DNA of 64,000 bases from Haplomitrium mnioides (GCA_049999725.1 JBNGIS010008664.1:1-64000), one strand, 5' to 3'. Counted from the first letter of the stretch, positions 41,718-54,771 are shown. A program made the numbers and translations. Notes: generated by a model not told the origin, from the sequence alone.

Positions 41718-44700
41718 CTCCCCCTCGAGCTCAACATATGTACACCAAGTTGCCTTCTGAATTTCTGCAGCTTTTTGGCTCTTAATGCCTTCATACAAAT
41801 ATCAGTAACCTGCCCTTCAGGGCTGATATACAGCAGATCAATCACCCAAGCCAACACCTTCTCTCTCACAAAATGATAATGAACTTCAATGTGCTTTGAA
41901 TGTGCATGAAAAACAAGATTGTTAGCCAATTGAATATTGCTGATGTTGTGACAATGAACCTTCACTGGTTCCTCCACTTTGACATCCAAATCCTGCAACA
42001 ACTTCAATAACCACAATACCTCATAGGTGGCCATGGCTGCCCCCCTTTACTCAGCCTCCGTACTTGATAAAGCAACTATAGGTTGCTATTTGTTGCTCCA
42101 TGTGACTCCAACAACTCCAAATGAAAATACAAAACCACTAGTGGACATCCTATCACTAGCACTTCCTCTCCAATCTGGATTTGTGAAGTCAACAAGCTGA
42201 AATTTGTTGTTGCTGTCATAAAACAACCCATACTGAAGTGTAGCTTTTACGTACCCAAAAATTCTGCGCACTCCATCCAAATGTTGCTTCCTTGGTACCT
42301 ACATAAACTGACTTACTAGACCAACAACATAACTCAGATCTGGTCTGGTAATGGTGATGTAAATCAGGATGCCTACCATCTGCCTAAACCCTGTTGGATC
42401 CTCAATCAGCTCTCCTTCATGACTGATCAGTTTTGTATTATGATCTAAGGGAGTTGCAATCAATTTGCAGCTTGTCATGCCATATTTGGCCAACATATCC
42501 AAGGCATATTGCCTCTAGATCATCCATATTCCCTGGTCTGTTTTTATCACTTCAATTCCAAGGAAATGTCGCAACTCACCAAGATCCTTCATATCAAACT
42601 TTTGTTGCAGCAATTTCTTCACTTCAACAGTATATTGCTCACTCCATCTTGTCATAATCAAGTCATCTATATAAACAAAAATGAGCATCATACCTTTCTC
42701 TATTCTCTTTACATACAAAGAATAATCTGCCTCTAACACCTTGAAGCCTACTAAAACAAGATATTCGCCTATCTTGTTAGACCATGCTCAAGGTGCTTGC
42801 TTCAAACTATATAATGTCTTCTTCAGCTTGCATACTTGATCTGAATGCTCCAAATCAACAAAACCAGGTGGTTGCACCATGTACACCTCCTCTTCAAGCT
42901 CCCCATGCATAAATGTGTTTTTTTTACGTCCATTTGTGGCAAAGTCCACTTTTTTTATGCAACCAATGCCATAACTGCCCGAACGGTTGTCATTCTTGCT
43001 ACAAAGCTGAAAGTCTCGTGATAGTCTATCTCATGAGTTTGGGTTTACCCCTTGGCCACTAACCTTGCTTTAAATCTACTTATGTTGTCATCTTTGCTCC
43101 TCTTCAATTTGTAGACCCATTTGCATCTGATGGCTTTCTTCCCTTCTGGTATATCAACCAACTCCAAAGTCTGGTTTTTATGAAGAGCTTCCATTTCTCA
43201 TACCATTGCAGCTTCCCATCTCTCATCTCCTATAGCATCTTCAAATATGGCAGGTTCTTTCTCAGTGATTACTTGCACCATGTATGCATGATGTGCTCTA
43301 AACACTCCTTTTTATATCAACATGTCTATATAGTACGTCACCCTGTCACTTATGCGCAAATGTATGCTTTGTACCTACTGCTTTTTTTGTTTTTGGCTTG
43401 ATGTTGAAGCTGAGATTCTTCATCCAGATTTTCAGAATCACCACTACCTCCTTCTCTTAGAGACATTTCAAATTGAGAGTTATTTGGAGTATATTGCTCC
43501 AAATTTCTGCGAAGCCTTCCTTGCCATGTACTAGTGCTGCCACTATTGTTGCCTTCACTGTGAGGTTCACTCAAAACTTGAATTTTTTGATTTGGTTCTG
43601 ACACAACCTGATTTCCATTTGCCTCACTTGTGTCATCAACCAATTTCTGCACATACCAAGTACTTAACTAATCAAATACTACATCTCTATTCACCTTCAG
43701 CATGCATGTAGTAGAACAATAGCACCTCTACCCCTTTTGCTCATTTGAATATCCAATGAAAACACGCTTCTTAGCTTTTGGGTCTAATTTGTTGTGTGTC
43801 TCAATTGGTACATGTACTTAAGCAATGCAACCAAACACTTTCAAGTGTGAAATGTCTGGGCCTCTCCTTATAAACTTCTCTTCTGACGTCATGCCATGAA
43901 CTACAGCTGTAGGGATTTGGTTTAAATTATAAACAATAGTAGATATTGCTTCTGCCCAATAATAATGTGGCATATTTTTCCCATTCATCAATGCTCTTGC
44001 CACCTCTCTTATATGTCGGTTCTTTCTCTCAACAACTCCATTTTGTTGAGGTGTGTACTTGCATGTTTGCTACCTTTTGATTCCTTCTCTCTTGAGATAG
44101 GTGCAAAATTCTAGGGAGAAATATTCTCCTCCACCATCTGATCTCAGACATTTGATTTGTTGCCCTTTCTTTTTTTCCACTATAGCTTTGAAATGTTTGA
44201 AGTGAACAACTACTTCACTCTTCTGCTTCATGAAATAAATCCAGATTTTCCTTGAATAATCATCAATGAAAGTCACATAGTATGTACACCCTCCAATGGA
44301 TCTTGTTTTTGTTGGACTAAATGTACCACCTCAAGTGGCTTCCTTGCCACAAATGCATCATGGAGGAATTCTTGTCTTGCCTATTTGCCAAACTGGTATG
44401 CTTCACAAATTTTCTGCATTCCTTCTACTTTGAACTTGGGAAGCCCACTAACTGCCCCTGAGCTCTGCATATTTCTTAGTCTTTGTACATTAACATGCCC
44501 AATCTTTTGGTGCCATATCGTTATGTCTGACACAACTCTTGTACCATGTACAAACATGGCTTCTAAAATTTTAGGCATGCTCACATCCAATGTGAACATC
44601 CTGCCACTCCTACTTTCTTTTCTGATCAAGTTACAATTGTTTCTCCAATCCTCAATAAACATACCAATGGGGTTAAACTTGACTTGCATATTCTGCTCTA

Positions 44701-44803
44701 TATAATTCCAACTAAAATAATTTTCTTGATTCATTGACACATGCATCACATCAGATTTGCACTTTGTTTTGCCATTCTCCAGTCCTATTGGTATGCTACC
44801 AAT
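41718..44803 (-). pseudogene. Copia pol (family E): integrase, RT, RNase H
   Basis: Minus-strand pieces are in order. The GAG-pre-integrase at 44749-44381 has WHQKIGHVNVQRLRNM. The integrase core at 44276-44070 has TFIDDYSRKIWIYF and RSDGGGEYFS, so two catalytic aspartates are present. The 44003-43818 frame has MPHYYWAEA and HLKVFGCIA. RT spans about 43150-42515 with the box FVYIDDLIM and FDMKDLGELRHFLGIE. RNase H spans 42502-41681 with TRPDLSYVVGLVSQFM, DWRGSASDRMSTSGFVFSF and HSKHIEVHYHFVREKV. Catalytic boxes are mostly kept, but several stops and shifts break the polyprotein. The expected Glu of the integrase triad cannot be confirmed in frame. Confidence 0.87.
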
Positions 44804-45921
44804 CTAATGGATAGGATGCATAATAGAATCACATGCCTCCACATAACCAGCCGTACTCAAATTTTTGGTTTCTTTAAACCACTCTCTTTGGCCTATCATG
44901 TGATTAGAACATGTGGAATCAACAAACCACTTATCTCCATCATTGTTTTGCCTCTCACACACTATAGATGAGTACCCATGTTGCATAACAAACAATTTCT
45001 CACTGTTTGCCTTGCTAGAACCTGCATAGTTCCCTTGCATTGTGTTGTTTCTTATGTCATTCTGCTTTTCATAGCTGTCCTTTGCCATGTGCCTTAGCAT
45101 ACCACAATAATAGCAATCTCCTCCTGAATATTGTGGTTGGCTTCCACGTCCTCTGTTACTTCCCATGCCTCTGAACTGGCCTCTACCACCGAATTGGTTT
45201 GATTGGCGATGTTGATTTTGCTCATTGTTGTTTGAACAACCTCTGCCAGCATTACTCATGCTATAGCTTCTGCCTCTTTGTCCTCTACCCCTGTTGGAGT
45301 AGAATGCTTGTTCTTGACTACTTGAGGCACCTCCTCCAATGTCAAGTTCTTCTGCCACTAGCACAACAATCGGTTGTAAGAATGATGTGGTTCCTACTTT
45401 CGTCCTCATTGATGTTTTGAGTTGTTTATATTCTTTGCCTAAACCATTCAAGCAAACTGCCACAATGGCACTCTTCTTCACTTCTTCTCCGACATTTACT
45501 AGCTTTTTAGCTAGTGATTTGATCTTCAGAGCAAAAGCATTTATATTCATTTTCTCCTTTTGCATATTAAAGAATTCCATCTACAATGCCAACTTCTTTG
45601 GATCTGACGTGATGGCATATCTCTCCTTCAAGATATCCCAAGCCTCCTTGGATGTCTTACTTGCTGATACATAACCCCTCATATTGTCATCGACACTAAT
45701 GATTAGCCAGTACAATAGCTTATGGACCTTCTCTATATGTGTCTTGAAGACATGCATCTCCTCACTGGATGGAAACGGACCTAAGACTAGTTCAACTTCA
45801 TCTCTTGTGATGAAGTCCCAATACCCTCTCCCTTTTATAAATTTTGTCATTCTGATTGACCAAATATTATAATTTTTTTGGTCAGTTTCTCACTGACTAT
45901 CTGAGAAATTCCGTTTGCCAT
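44804..45921 (-). pseudogene. Copia gag and protease start (family E)
   Basis: The likely start is the ATG at 45921-45919 (MANGISQIVSEKLTK). One base is missing soon after, and the main frame resumes near 45880. A single TAG separates KKLAL from MEFFNMQKEKMNINAF, which is the same frame on both sides. The zinc knuckle reads CYYCGMLRHMAKDS, with serine replacing the last cysteine. The protease site reads WFVDSTCSNHMIG, where DSG is usual. These changes would block particle and protease function, so it is inactive by inference. Confidence 0.85.
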
Positions 45922-47465
45922 CTTAAAACTGTGATTCAGATTTTTTTTTTTTTGCAATCAGGTTACTTCCTTGCATGTTTAACGAAACTGTAGTCTGTGT
46001 ATAGTTTCAAGTGTCAGGGGATTCAAGGTATTTGCTAGGCTAATAAATAGGTTTTCTATGAGCTGGACAGGTTTCTTGTGAATCCTTCTGTTGGTGTTGA
46101 ATTTATGTATAAAGAACTTTAGTTCTTATATAACAACAATTGAAACAAACATGAACCTTCCTTGCTGACTTCTTGATGAAATGATGTCTATTGATGAAAT
46201 ATAGCCTTTCTACCTGCAATTTGTTTTTCACACAAAGTGTTTTACCCATCTCTTTGATTCTGCTTCAACAAAAAAATCCCTTCAATTTTTTCTTCAACAA
46301 CAAACTAGAAACCAAACACCTTAGATTTCTACTATGATTTCTATAGGAGCAATTCAACAGCCAGACTCCCTTGATGTCTACTTTGACTCTGCCTCAGCCT
46401 TCTTTGAATGTTCCTTTGCTTGATTTCTTTCCCTTGTTCCTTCAACTTTTCTACACCATCTAACAATTTTTTCTTCACCAACGATTTCTTTCTCAGTAGC
46501 AACCTCCTTTGATTTTTTCCTAACCTATCAGCATCAACCTTCTTTAATTTCTTCCTGACCTGCAAACAATTTTTGCTTTTCCTGCAAACTTCTTCAAATC
46601 GCCTTAACTTGAAAACAAAGCCTCCTTTGACGTTTTTCTTGCTGGCTCAATTTTTTCTTCAATAACAATTATTTCGATGAGCAGATCTTTTCAAAGTCTG
46701 CTTCAAATATCCTGATTCGAGATGCCCCCAAACCGAATTGGTTGGGCGACCTGCTTCAAACCTTCTACACTGATTTCTCTTTCAAGAACCAAATGTTTTG
46801 ACATTTTTTCCTGTTGTTGCGTTCTTCTTTAGCAACACACCGATTCGAGCAGAACTTTTCGAGTTATGCTTTGATTCAGTTGATTCGACTTCTTGTCGAA
46901 TTGTCTCCTCTAGAAAATTCTTTCTTTACTGTCATCTTGCAGTTTCTCCATCAAGTATGAACGAACTCTTGCTCGATTCTACTTGAGCTCTTCAGGAACC
47001 CCTCTTTGAACTAGATGGCAGAACTCTTTGAGTTGTGCTTTAAATTGGATGATTCGACTTGCAGTCAAATCATCTCCTTTTAGAGATCCTACTGCAATGA
47101 ACTAGCAGAAATTCTTCAGATTTTTGCCTCAAACATGCCTCAATTCTCCTTCAAGTTGCTTCTTCCACAAGTGTTGTTGTTCTCTTTTTTGAGTTGCTGG
47201 AAACCCTAATTTTTAGCAAGCCTTCCTTCTTCAACGAAAGGTTGAGTCATTCCAATCTGCTCTCCTCAAATTTTTAGCAGGGTTCCAATTTCCAACCAGA
47301 TTCTTTCACTACGATCTTCAGTGATTCTTTTGCAGTTTCAATTTCCTATTGTGCTAACTATTCGACACCCTGTCGCTGCACGATCAAGGTTCTATTTTTT
47401 TTTCCTCTTCTCAATTTTTTGTACTCCACAGTGTTACATTTGCTCTTGAATATGCTTTGATACCA
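45922..47465 (-). other. Long 5' leader of copia family E
   Basis: About 1.5 kb lies between the primer-binding site and gag. It is TC-rich on the plus strand and has repeated TTCGA-containing phrases such as GATTCGACTTCTTGTCGAAT. The 74-codon lysine-rich minus frame at 46565-46341 has no known domain. Confidence 0.6.
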
Positions 47466-48089
47466 TGTCAAAATATACAATGCGCATCAAACACGAGCTC
47501 ATATAATATACAATGAGATGAAGGAAATGCAATATGTAATGGTACAAGCATAAGGTTGTGCTATTTATAAGAAAATAGAGAGGAGTGAAGGAAGTGGTAG
47601 TGAGTTACCTTTAGGGTTAAGATTAGATTAGTTGCTCTTGAAGTTACTTTTGGTAGAGAGTCACCTTTAGGGCTGAAATAAGAAGTGACTTGTAAGAGAA
47701 GAAAGAAGGATGACACCCTCTTCTCTTGTATAAATAGAAGGGCTTCTTAGCCTCACTTCTCATTTTGGAGTTCCTTTTGAATCACTTGGGTTCTTTGGTT
47801 GCTTGGCTTTGGCTAGTATTCTTGGCTTTGGTTTGCTTATTGGCTTTGAGTTATGTAACTTTTTTAGAGTTGTCTTCAAGTATTACTTATTTGGAAGTCA
47901 ATCTTTGAGTTCTCTTTGAGTTCTTTTACACAATATATATTTCTATGGGCATGAAATGACCTCACTTTATATAAGAAGAGGAGTGCTCTCTTGTGACTCC
48001 AATCTACCCTAGGTATAAAACTAACTCTAACTAAACTAAGAGGGTTGCCAGCTCAACCTGACAGCCTTTCAGAGCTCGATAATTTAATA
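47466..48089 (-). repeat. 5' LTR of copia family E, split by a solo LTR
   Basis: The LTR reads 47466-47534 and 47936-48089 around an inserted solo LTR. It matches the 3' LTR at 41498-41717, including CTATGGGCATGAAATGACCTC. Confidence 0.9.
47535..47930 (+). mobile_element. Solo LTR of gypsy family B
   Basis: This is a 396 bp LTR from TGTAATGGTACAAGCATAAGG to GAGTTCTTTTACA. It is flanked by CAATA at 47530-47534 and 47931-47935. It belongs to the same family as the LTRs of the 20-39 kb stack. It lies inside the 5' LTR of copia family E, so it is younger than that insertion. Confidence 0.93.
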
Positions 48090-48094
48090 CAATA

Positions 48095-48360
48095 GTTGAG
48101 ATGTGCAAATGTTTATGAGCAATAGGTAGGTAAAAATAGATAGAGTGATAATTTTGATCTTTAATATTTTGACAGAAAAATAAAGATTATTATTTTTATT
48201 TGAAGACATTGACAGATGATAAGAATCAAAAAACAATGATAAATTCTAAAGTCATTGGAATATAAACATTCATATAACTTGGAAAAAAAAACCACTACTA
48301 TGAATCAAGAAGTGTAATGGGTACTAACTTTAGTGAGCAATAACTAAAATTGAAGTAAAA
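48095..48360. repeat. Right flank of the interrupted dispersed repeat
   Basis: Words such as AATAGGTAGGTA, AAGATTATTATTTTTATTTGAAG and GATGATAAGAATCAA match 61170-61270. It is therefore the continuation of the repeat at 40741-41492 on the other side of the copia element. Confidence 0.75.
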
Positions 48361-49689
48361 TATAGAGTCAACTATGTCTACAGAGTCACTACTAAGCTAG
48401 AGTATCAAAAAGTGGTTGTTATCATAGAGAGAAAAGCATGTGAGAAGAAGAGAGAAAGTCAACAAATTAAAGTGAAAGTCTAGAATGACTACTTTAGAAG
48501 AGGATAAGAGCATATGGCAAGTAGAAGATTAAGGCAAATAGAAGGTTCTAAGGATAAGAACACGTAGCAAAAGAAGAAAAAAAAAAGAAAAAGTACTCCA
48601 ATCATAGAAGAATAGAAAGGAACCGATTGGGTTCTTCCACCTATGTAGACAAGTTTCTTTCTAACTAGTATATAAATAAAATAGAGTACCTTGTTAGACT
48701 TCTCTTATCTTTTGGGTTGTGAAGCTTCTATGTGCGCTACTCCTTGTGCCAACTTGTGTGCGCTTTACTTGTGCTAATTTATATGTGTAATGCATGTGTG
48801 TAGTGCTATAATAATATCAAAGCTTGGTCTTCTCTAAAGAGTGTGGATTACCTCTTTGTGGAGAAGTACTAAAGACCTTTTAGAGTAGTGAAATCTTTAC
48901 TTTGCATCAACTTTAAGAGAGTTAAACTCTCAAATTTTCATGAATAAAGAATATTGGATTTCCCATTCTTTATGAACAAAGATAAGAAGTTTAACTTAAT
49001 ACCATGACAGTCAATGGATAAAGGAGCATTTGTACTTCCTAGAATTCCTCTATTGAATCCTTTCAACATTTGTGTGTTTAACATTGACAAACATTTCCTT
49101 CATCAATTTTTTGTGTTTAACTTTATTGATGAATTTATGGTTTTTGTGATGGAATCAAGAGAGCTTTTTATCTTACCCATAGTGAATTATGGTGGGATGT
49201 GGGAGTGTTTTATTTAATTTTTGTGGTAGATAGAAAATAGATTTGAACGAAGCTCTTTTAGAAGAGTTCAACTCTAAATGTCCTATTTCTATTTGAGTAA
49301 CATCTAAGTAAATGCAATGAGATTTTTTTTCTTTTTGTAAGCTTGGAGAGAGGTTTTGTGATTTTAGTGTTAGCGCCCACTAAACCTTTTATATTACTTA
49401 TTCTTCACAATTGGAATATGTGCATATTTTTCTTTGTATAAGTTATTGGTAGTTAAAGTGTGATGGAAAATCATAGAGGCAAGCTCTAGTAGTATAGAAG
49501 AAGGAGTTTAGATGATGGCAAAGTTGGAGGAGCTCTTATAGCAAGCCAACAACAAACAAACATGTTGATAGTAGAAATGGTGAAAATGCTATTACAACAA
49601 GAAAACGGAGAAGTAAGTTGAGAGATGTTACTTCAAAAGATGAGTTTTGGTCGGGTGTGTCTTAGTTTTTTCATTTTTTGTGGGATTGC

Positions 49690-51115
49690 TGAGCCTCTAG
49701 CCTAGTTGATCCCTTCTGTTTGTGTTAATCTTTTGTATTTCTTTGCGTTTTATTGTCTTATACTTGTTATCCCAATTCTGCACCTTTCCCCTCTCCCTCC
49801 TTTTCCTTCTCTTCCTTTCTTTTCTGTTTTCCCCAGTGAGTGTCAATGATCCTGCAATTCGATTGGAAGCCCTGTGGAATCCAGAGAAGACAGGTAAGCG
49901 GGCTAGCAGGAGGATCAAAGGAACTTGCAGCAACATGATAGAGGCATGGTTGACAAGGAGGAGCAAGCAAATGTGAGAGGGAGATTAGAAGCAAGGAGCC
50001 AGCCCCAATCAAGGAAGAATCCACAACAGGAGCACGGGAGATGAAGGCGAGGGGGTGAAAGTCAGGATGCAGAACGGAGGAGCCAACAGTTTTGACCACT
50101 ACATCCTCAATTCGTAACCATTCAAGGCGTGCAATACCTTGATAGAGAGAAGAGCTTGAGGCGATCATAGTGCAATTTGAATCAAAGAGAATAAGGCAGA
50201 ACTAAGGAAGAACGACCTTCAAGAAGTTAACCAATGGTCGTAGTCCTAAGGAGTCAGTGGAGCGCTGCGGAAACGTGGCAGACCACTGCACTCCGAGGAT
50301 TCGACGGACGACGTGGCAGCACCTGCAGGTCCGCAGAGTTAGACGGGATCTAGCCTCCCTACATGGAGCTCCCCAGTTAAGGGGGATCCGATCAACCTTC
50401 CTACGAGGGTACCCCACTTAACAAGGATCCGACGGGAAGCCAAAACGGAAACTAAGGAATGAAGGGCAAAAATGACGATGTATCGCTGATCCGGCAAAGC
50501 GGGGGAAAGTTTGACAGAGTAAGGTCTGAAAGTTTGACGGGAGTCTGTGGCACGCATCGTTCTTATCATGAAGGGATTGCGAATCCGTGATATAACAAAG
50601 GTCTGACCAGACGAAGATCAAGGGGTACTGAAAAGGTGATCATGCGACGATCCAGCCAGAACAGGATCGAAGAGGGCCGAAAGGGTGATCAAACAAAGTT
50701 CCGGCCAAGGGAAGATCAATATAGCGAAAAGGTGATTCATCGACAATATGGCCAAAGGAAGATCAAGAAATGCCGAAAAGGTGATGGAGCAACGATCCTG
50801 CCAGAAGAAGAAGCAAGGGACCAACAGCTGTAAGGGTGACATATTCCAGTTCCAGAAATGGCGAGGACGAAAGTTTGACAGGGCAACGCTGGAAGTTCGA
50901 AAGGGATCAGTGGGGAGCCCGTCATAGTTCTTATATCAAGCGGAGGGTAAGTTAAGCGAAGGGAGCATCAGTTCTTATTGCGAGCGGGTGCCGAAATGGC
51001 TATAACAAGTAGCGTTCTTTCTCAGCGAGGGACTATTTTGCGGATGACGTGGCATCCGTGGAAGAGGAGTTAGCGCGGGTCAACTACAGAATCAAGTCAA
51101 CTGCGTCGGTCTGCC
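49690..51115. repeat. GC-richer block with a ~48 bp tandem repeat, inside the gypsy remnant
   Basis: Composition differs from both flanks. From about 50605 to 50810 four units of ~48-49 bp share GAAGATCAA, CGAAAAGGTGAT and CGACGAT-like words. AGTTTGACAG phrases recur near 50508 and 50872, giving a second repeat level. It interrupts gypsy family F between gag and integrase. It might be a solo LTR of another family, but clear ends were not found. Confidence 0.5.
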
Positions 51116-51119
51116 TACT

Positions 51120-51935
51120 ACTTATCACCTTGAATTTGATGGTCAAATTGAATGGGTCAACCATACCATTTAAGATATGTTGTCAGCTTTTACCTTGAAA
51201 GAACAAGAAGAATGGGATTGGTTGGTACTTTTTGTGGAGTTCTCTTGTAATAGCTCCATCAACAGCTCCATATGAGCTACATCTTTCTTTTAGATGTATG
51301 GTGAGTATTGGACCACACTCTTTAGTTATCAACCTACATTACTATCAACCTCTAAAAGTCCAGCTGCCAATGATTTTCTCCATCATCTACATCACAGAAT
51401 CCAACGTGCCAAGAAAAAACTTGAAGTTTCTTGTAATCGTCAAAAGCAATATACTGATGCTTATTGTTACGAGGTGGCTTTTGCTATAAGTAACTAAGTG
51501 TGGCTCTCTACATCCAACCTTCCTTTGCTTTGCTCTCATAAGCTCTCCCCTTGCTTTATTTGACCAATTTCTAATTTTTCTTGTACTGGTGAAGTGGCAT
51601 ATCAATAGATTTTACCTTCTTACATGAAGATTCATCTGGTTTTTCATGTCTCTTTACTACGTGTATTTGTACCTCGCTCTACCACCTTTACTTGTACACA
51701 ATCACCTTCTATACCACCTAAGCTTTCTGATGATCACGAAGAATTTGAGGTGGAACAACTCTTGAAGAAATGTATACGTTGTCGTGGTCACTATAAGATT
51801 GTAGAATATTTGGTTTGTTGGAAAGGTTACCCTTTTTACAAAGCCAGTTGGGAACTCTTAGAGAATTTGGCCAATGCATTCTTGTTTCTTCACTCTTTTG
51901 AGAACTCTCTTACTCGCAACGAGGACATTATATAA
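51120..51935 (+). pseudogene. Gypsy integrase end and chromodomain (family F)
   Basis: Near 51122 the frame reads TTYHLEFDGQIEWVNHT, a degraded version of the integrase AYHPQTDGQTERVN block. The frame 51624-51935 reads MKIHLVFHVSLLRVFVPRST and then a chromodomain with EEFEVEQLLKKC, YLVCWKGYPFYKASWELL. The chromodomain frame is intact to its stop, but everything upstream is missing. Confidence 0.8.
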
Positions 51936-52121
51936 AGTCTACTATGTCTAGAAGGCCATTACTAAGCTAGAGTGTCAAAAAATAGTTGTCACTATAGAGA
52001 GAATGACATGTGGTAAGAGGGAAGAAAGTCAACAAATTAAAGTGAAAGTGAAAGTCTAGAATGACTACTTTAGAAGAGGATAAGAACATATTGCAAGTGG
52101 AAGATTAAAGCAAATAGAAGT

Positions 52122-52122
<1 letters not shown>

Positions 52123-52162
<40 letters not shown>
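52123..52162. repeat. (AG)20 microsatellite
   Basis: A pure 40-base AG run lies just after the right LTR-like copy of gypsy family F. Confidence 0.97.
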
Positions 52163-52164
<2 letters not shown>

Positions 52165-54771
52165 AGTTTAAAGTCCCATGCCAGCCTTAAGGCCATAAAT
52201 ACTAAGAAGTACATCCGCACACCATGAGTGTGTGTAAGAGAAACAACCAAGAAATAGAAGTCGTACAACTATGAGTAAAGTTATGTGTAAGGGCTTAGGA
52301 CTAAAGGTTCCTAAAGAGACATGACCTATCCAGATACTAGACTACTACAACTACCAGTGTGTCGCTTGCGTTCAATTAGGTGGACCAGATCAATATGTTG
52401 TGAATGCTAAGCTTAATGACTGACGAGAAGGGTCATCTTTCACCCCACACTAGAGCAATTTTCCCCTCATACCAAGCTTGATTCATCTTCTAGAAATCTG
52501 TAGATCTTTCCATTGTGTTAGGGAGAGGTCTTTGTAGATCCAGATGGGTTGGGCTTTGAGGGCATTTTTGGATCTCAAGAGGGCCCATTGGTCACTCATG
52601 TCGTAGAATTGTAGGAGGATGGGCAAGCTTCTTTATGAGGTGCTCTCGACTCTCTTCCATACCAGTTGTAGATGCTCTATGTCATATGGTCTCAGGATTT
52701 GTTGTTGGACTAATTGTCCGATGTTGTCTTGATGTGTCTCTGGGATTCCATAGGCTATGAGGTTCAGACCTTGATCTTTCTATTCTCATTCCTCTTTCAC
52801 TATTTCCTTTATTGTTTCTCTAACTGTGTCTAGGGTTGTTGGGGTTCTTTGACGATGTTTGCCCACATTGCTTGAGAATGGCTCAACTCTTACTTCAGTT
52901 TTGTTCCCAATGGCACTTGAGATGCCTAGTTCTTGTCTTCAAGATACATCAGTATCTCTGTGGCGAGTTTGCAACTTTACTCCAAGGTTTGTGTATAGTA
53001 GTGCATATCAAATTTGCAGTTTTGTTTCTTAATTACATCCATGTCGTGTTTGAGATTTCCAATGTTGATTATTAGTTTTGGTGCATTCATGCATGTTCTA
53101 TTCATCTTTGTTGTGTGTTCTACCATCAAGATTCTACGCTTCAGGTTTTCCATATTCTGAGTTGACTTAGTTTTTTGGTTGATCAATCATTCCTCTATGG
53201 ACCTCGACAAATGCTCGAGTTTTTGGAGGCAATCTTTGATCTATTCAAGGCAGCCATCTTCTTATGTTGAGTCCTCTTGTCTTTTACCTCTATCTTTTAT
53301 TTTTCCTTGTCTAGTTTGCATTATGGTGCCTTCTGCTTGGGGCTCAACACACAAAAAAACCAAAGAGCAGAGGTGCTGGAGAGAGGAGCTTCAACGTTTG
53401 ACTCAAAAATAGTCTTGTCACCTTGAGACCTCTGCTTGGTAGAAGTCCCCTTCTTTGCTCTACGCCTTTGTCTATTCTCGTTCGAACTAGTAAACCCAGG
53501 AAATGTATCCCTCTAGAAATCTCCACACAATCAGAGCTCAAGATGGGATTGTATGCTCTATACTCTAATCAATTAATCACCCATGTCTTTTATTCGCATC
53601 CCAACCCCGTTTGCTATTTGGCTACTCTTGACGATAAGTGTTGCTTCTACTCCCAACTTGTCCCCACACCCTGTCCAATTGAGTCCACCCTCTATCCAAT
53701 TGAAATTGCACCCTAATTAATTGAACCGCTTGATCAATTGAATCCACACCTTGTCCTACATCTTATTGATTGGGAAGGAGCAGCCTTTCTTTGCCAAAGA
53801 GTCCTCACAACTCAATGTTGTAACTCTCTAGGACAATCTCAACTTGAAGAAGAAGAAGAAGAAGCAAAAACAAAAACAGCTACAACCCCTTATGGTTACT
53901 CTGATTGTCCACTACCCACTCCAAGGCCATGTTAAAGCTTGCTCATATAGAGGTTTGAGAAGTTTAGGGCTAGTTGAGAGAGCCCTACCTTGAATTTCTC
54001 TTTGCCTTCTAGAGAGGGTTGATCAATCGTGTCTCAAATTCAAGCCTCGCATGATCAAAGCCCGTGAAGCTAGGGATAGAGTGTCAAAGCTTGCCAAAGG
54101 AGAGGAGAGGAAGCGCAGAGTTGGAGAGGAGTCATGGAGTAGGACGAGGCTTGTAGAGCTTGTTACATAGCAAGCAGACATGCAGAGATTTGCAGAGCAG
54201 GTTTGTTGTAGAGCACGCAAAACTCGTCACAAAACAAAGATAGAAGCTCATAGGGCAGGAGAGTCAAAACACAGGAAAGTCATAGGGCAGGATTGAAAAA
54301 AGAAAAATGCTCACATATACCTCCAAATCGAGGCTCATTGATGCCCAAAAATCAGGGTTTGTGCTCTACCATCAAAGTTTGTATGGAAGAGGTTTGAGGC
54401 AGGAGGCATGTGTAGATTTGAAGAGAATTTGACAAGTTGCATGAGCAATTCGCCATTTCCTACAGCAGAACATGGGTTGTTTGGAGTACTCATGAGACAA
54501 CAAAGAGTGAAAAAAGTATTGATAGAATCCTTGGATGTTAGGGATCAACTTGAAGTAGATGTGATTGTAAATCGAACAACAGCACTCCACATAGATTTGA
54601 ACTAAGCATTCTGATCTACTTTGAACTTGAGATCTAGTCATGCCAACCTCCTCTACGATTGTTCTTGTACCAAATATTCTAGTGTCAGAGTTTTGCATTA
54701 GAGTTCATGCACATAGATGGTTTGATAGTCAATGTGTGTATGGTTGTTATGAGTCTCTATAGGTGTCAACT
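52163..54771. other. Unclassified intergenic DNA
   Basis: I see no gene, LTR pair or recognised domain. It has moderate AT content and a short run of CAATTGA-containing phrases near 53680-53760. All open frames are short and without domains. Confidence 0.45.

Larger units (their letters stand above)
41498..48089 (-). mobile_element. Complete Ty1/copia element (family E)
   Basis: The 5-base duplication CAATA flanks it at 41493-41497 and 48090-48094. LTRs are at 41498-41717 (220 bp) and 47466-48089 (223 bp after removing a nested solo LTR and its duplication). The primer-binding site TGGTATCAAAGC lies at 47454-47465 on the minus strand, and the purine tract GAGGGGGAG borders the 3' LTR. LTR ends are TATT...GACA. 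Gag and pol are on the minus strand and carry a few stops and frameshifts, so this is one of the less decayed elements in the window. Confidence 0.93.
48361..52120 (+). mobile_element. Rearranged Ty3/gypsy remnant (family F)
   Basis: Similar sequence at 48361-48543 and 51931-52120 (ACTAAGCTAGAG, AGTCAACAAATTAAAGTG, GACTACTTTAGAAGAGGATAAG) marks the two LTRs in direct orientation. Between them are a leader, a short gag-like stretch near 49450-49680, an unrelated GC-richer block (49690-51110), and an integrase end plus chromodomain (51120-51935). RT and RNase H are missing. Confidence 0.7.

Noticed and set aside
20192-48089. Any of the gypsy or copia elements being currently autonomous
   Set aside because: Each shows stops, frameshifts or lost catalytic or zinc-ligand residues, such as FFDN in RT and altered zinc knuckles.
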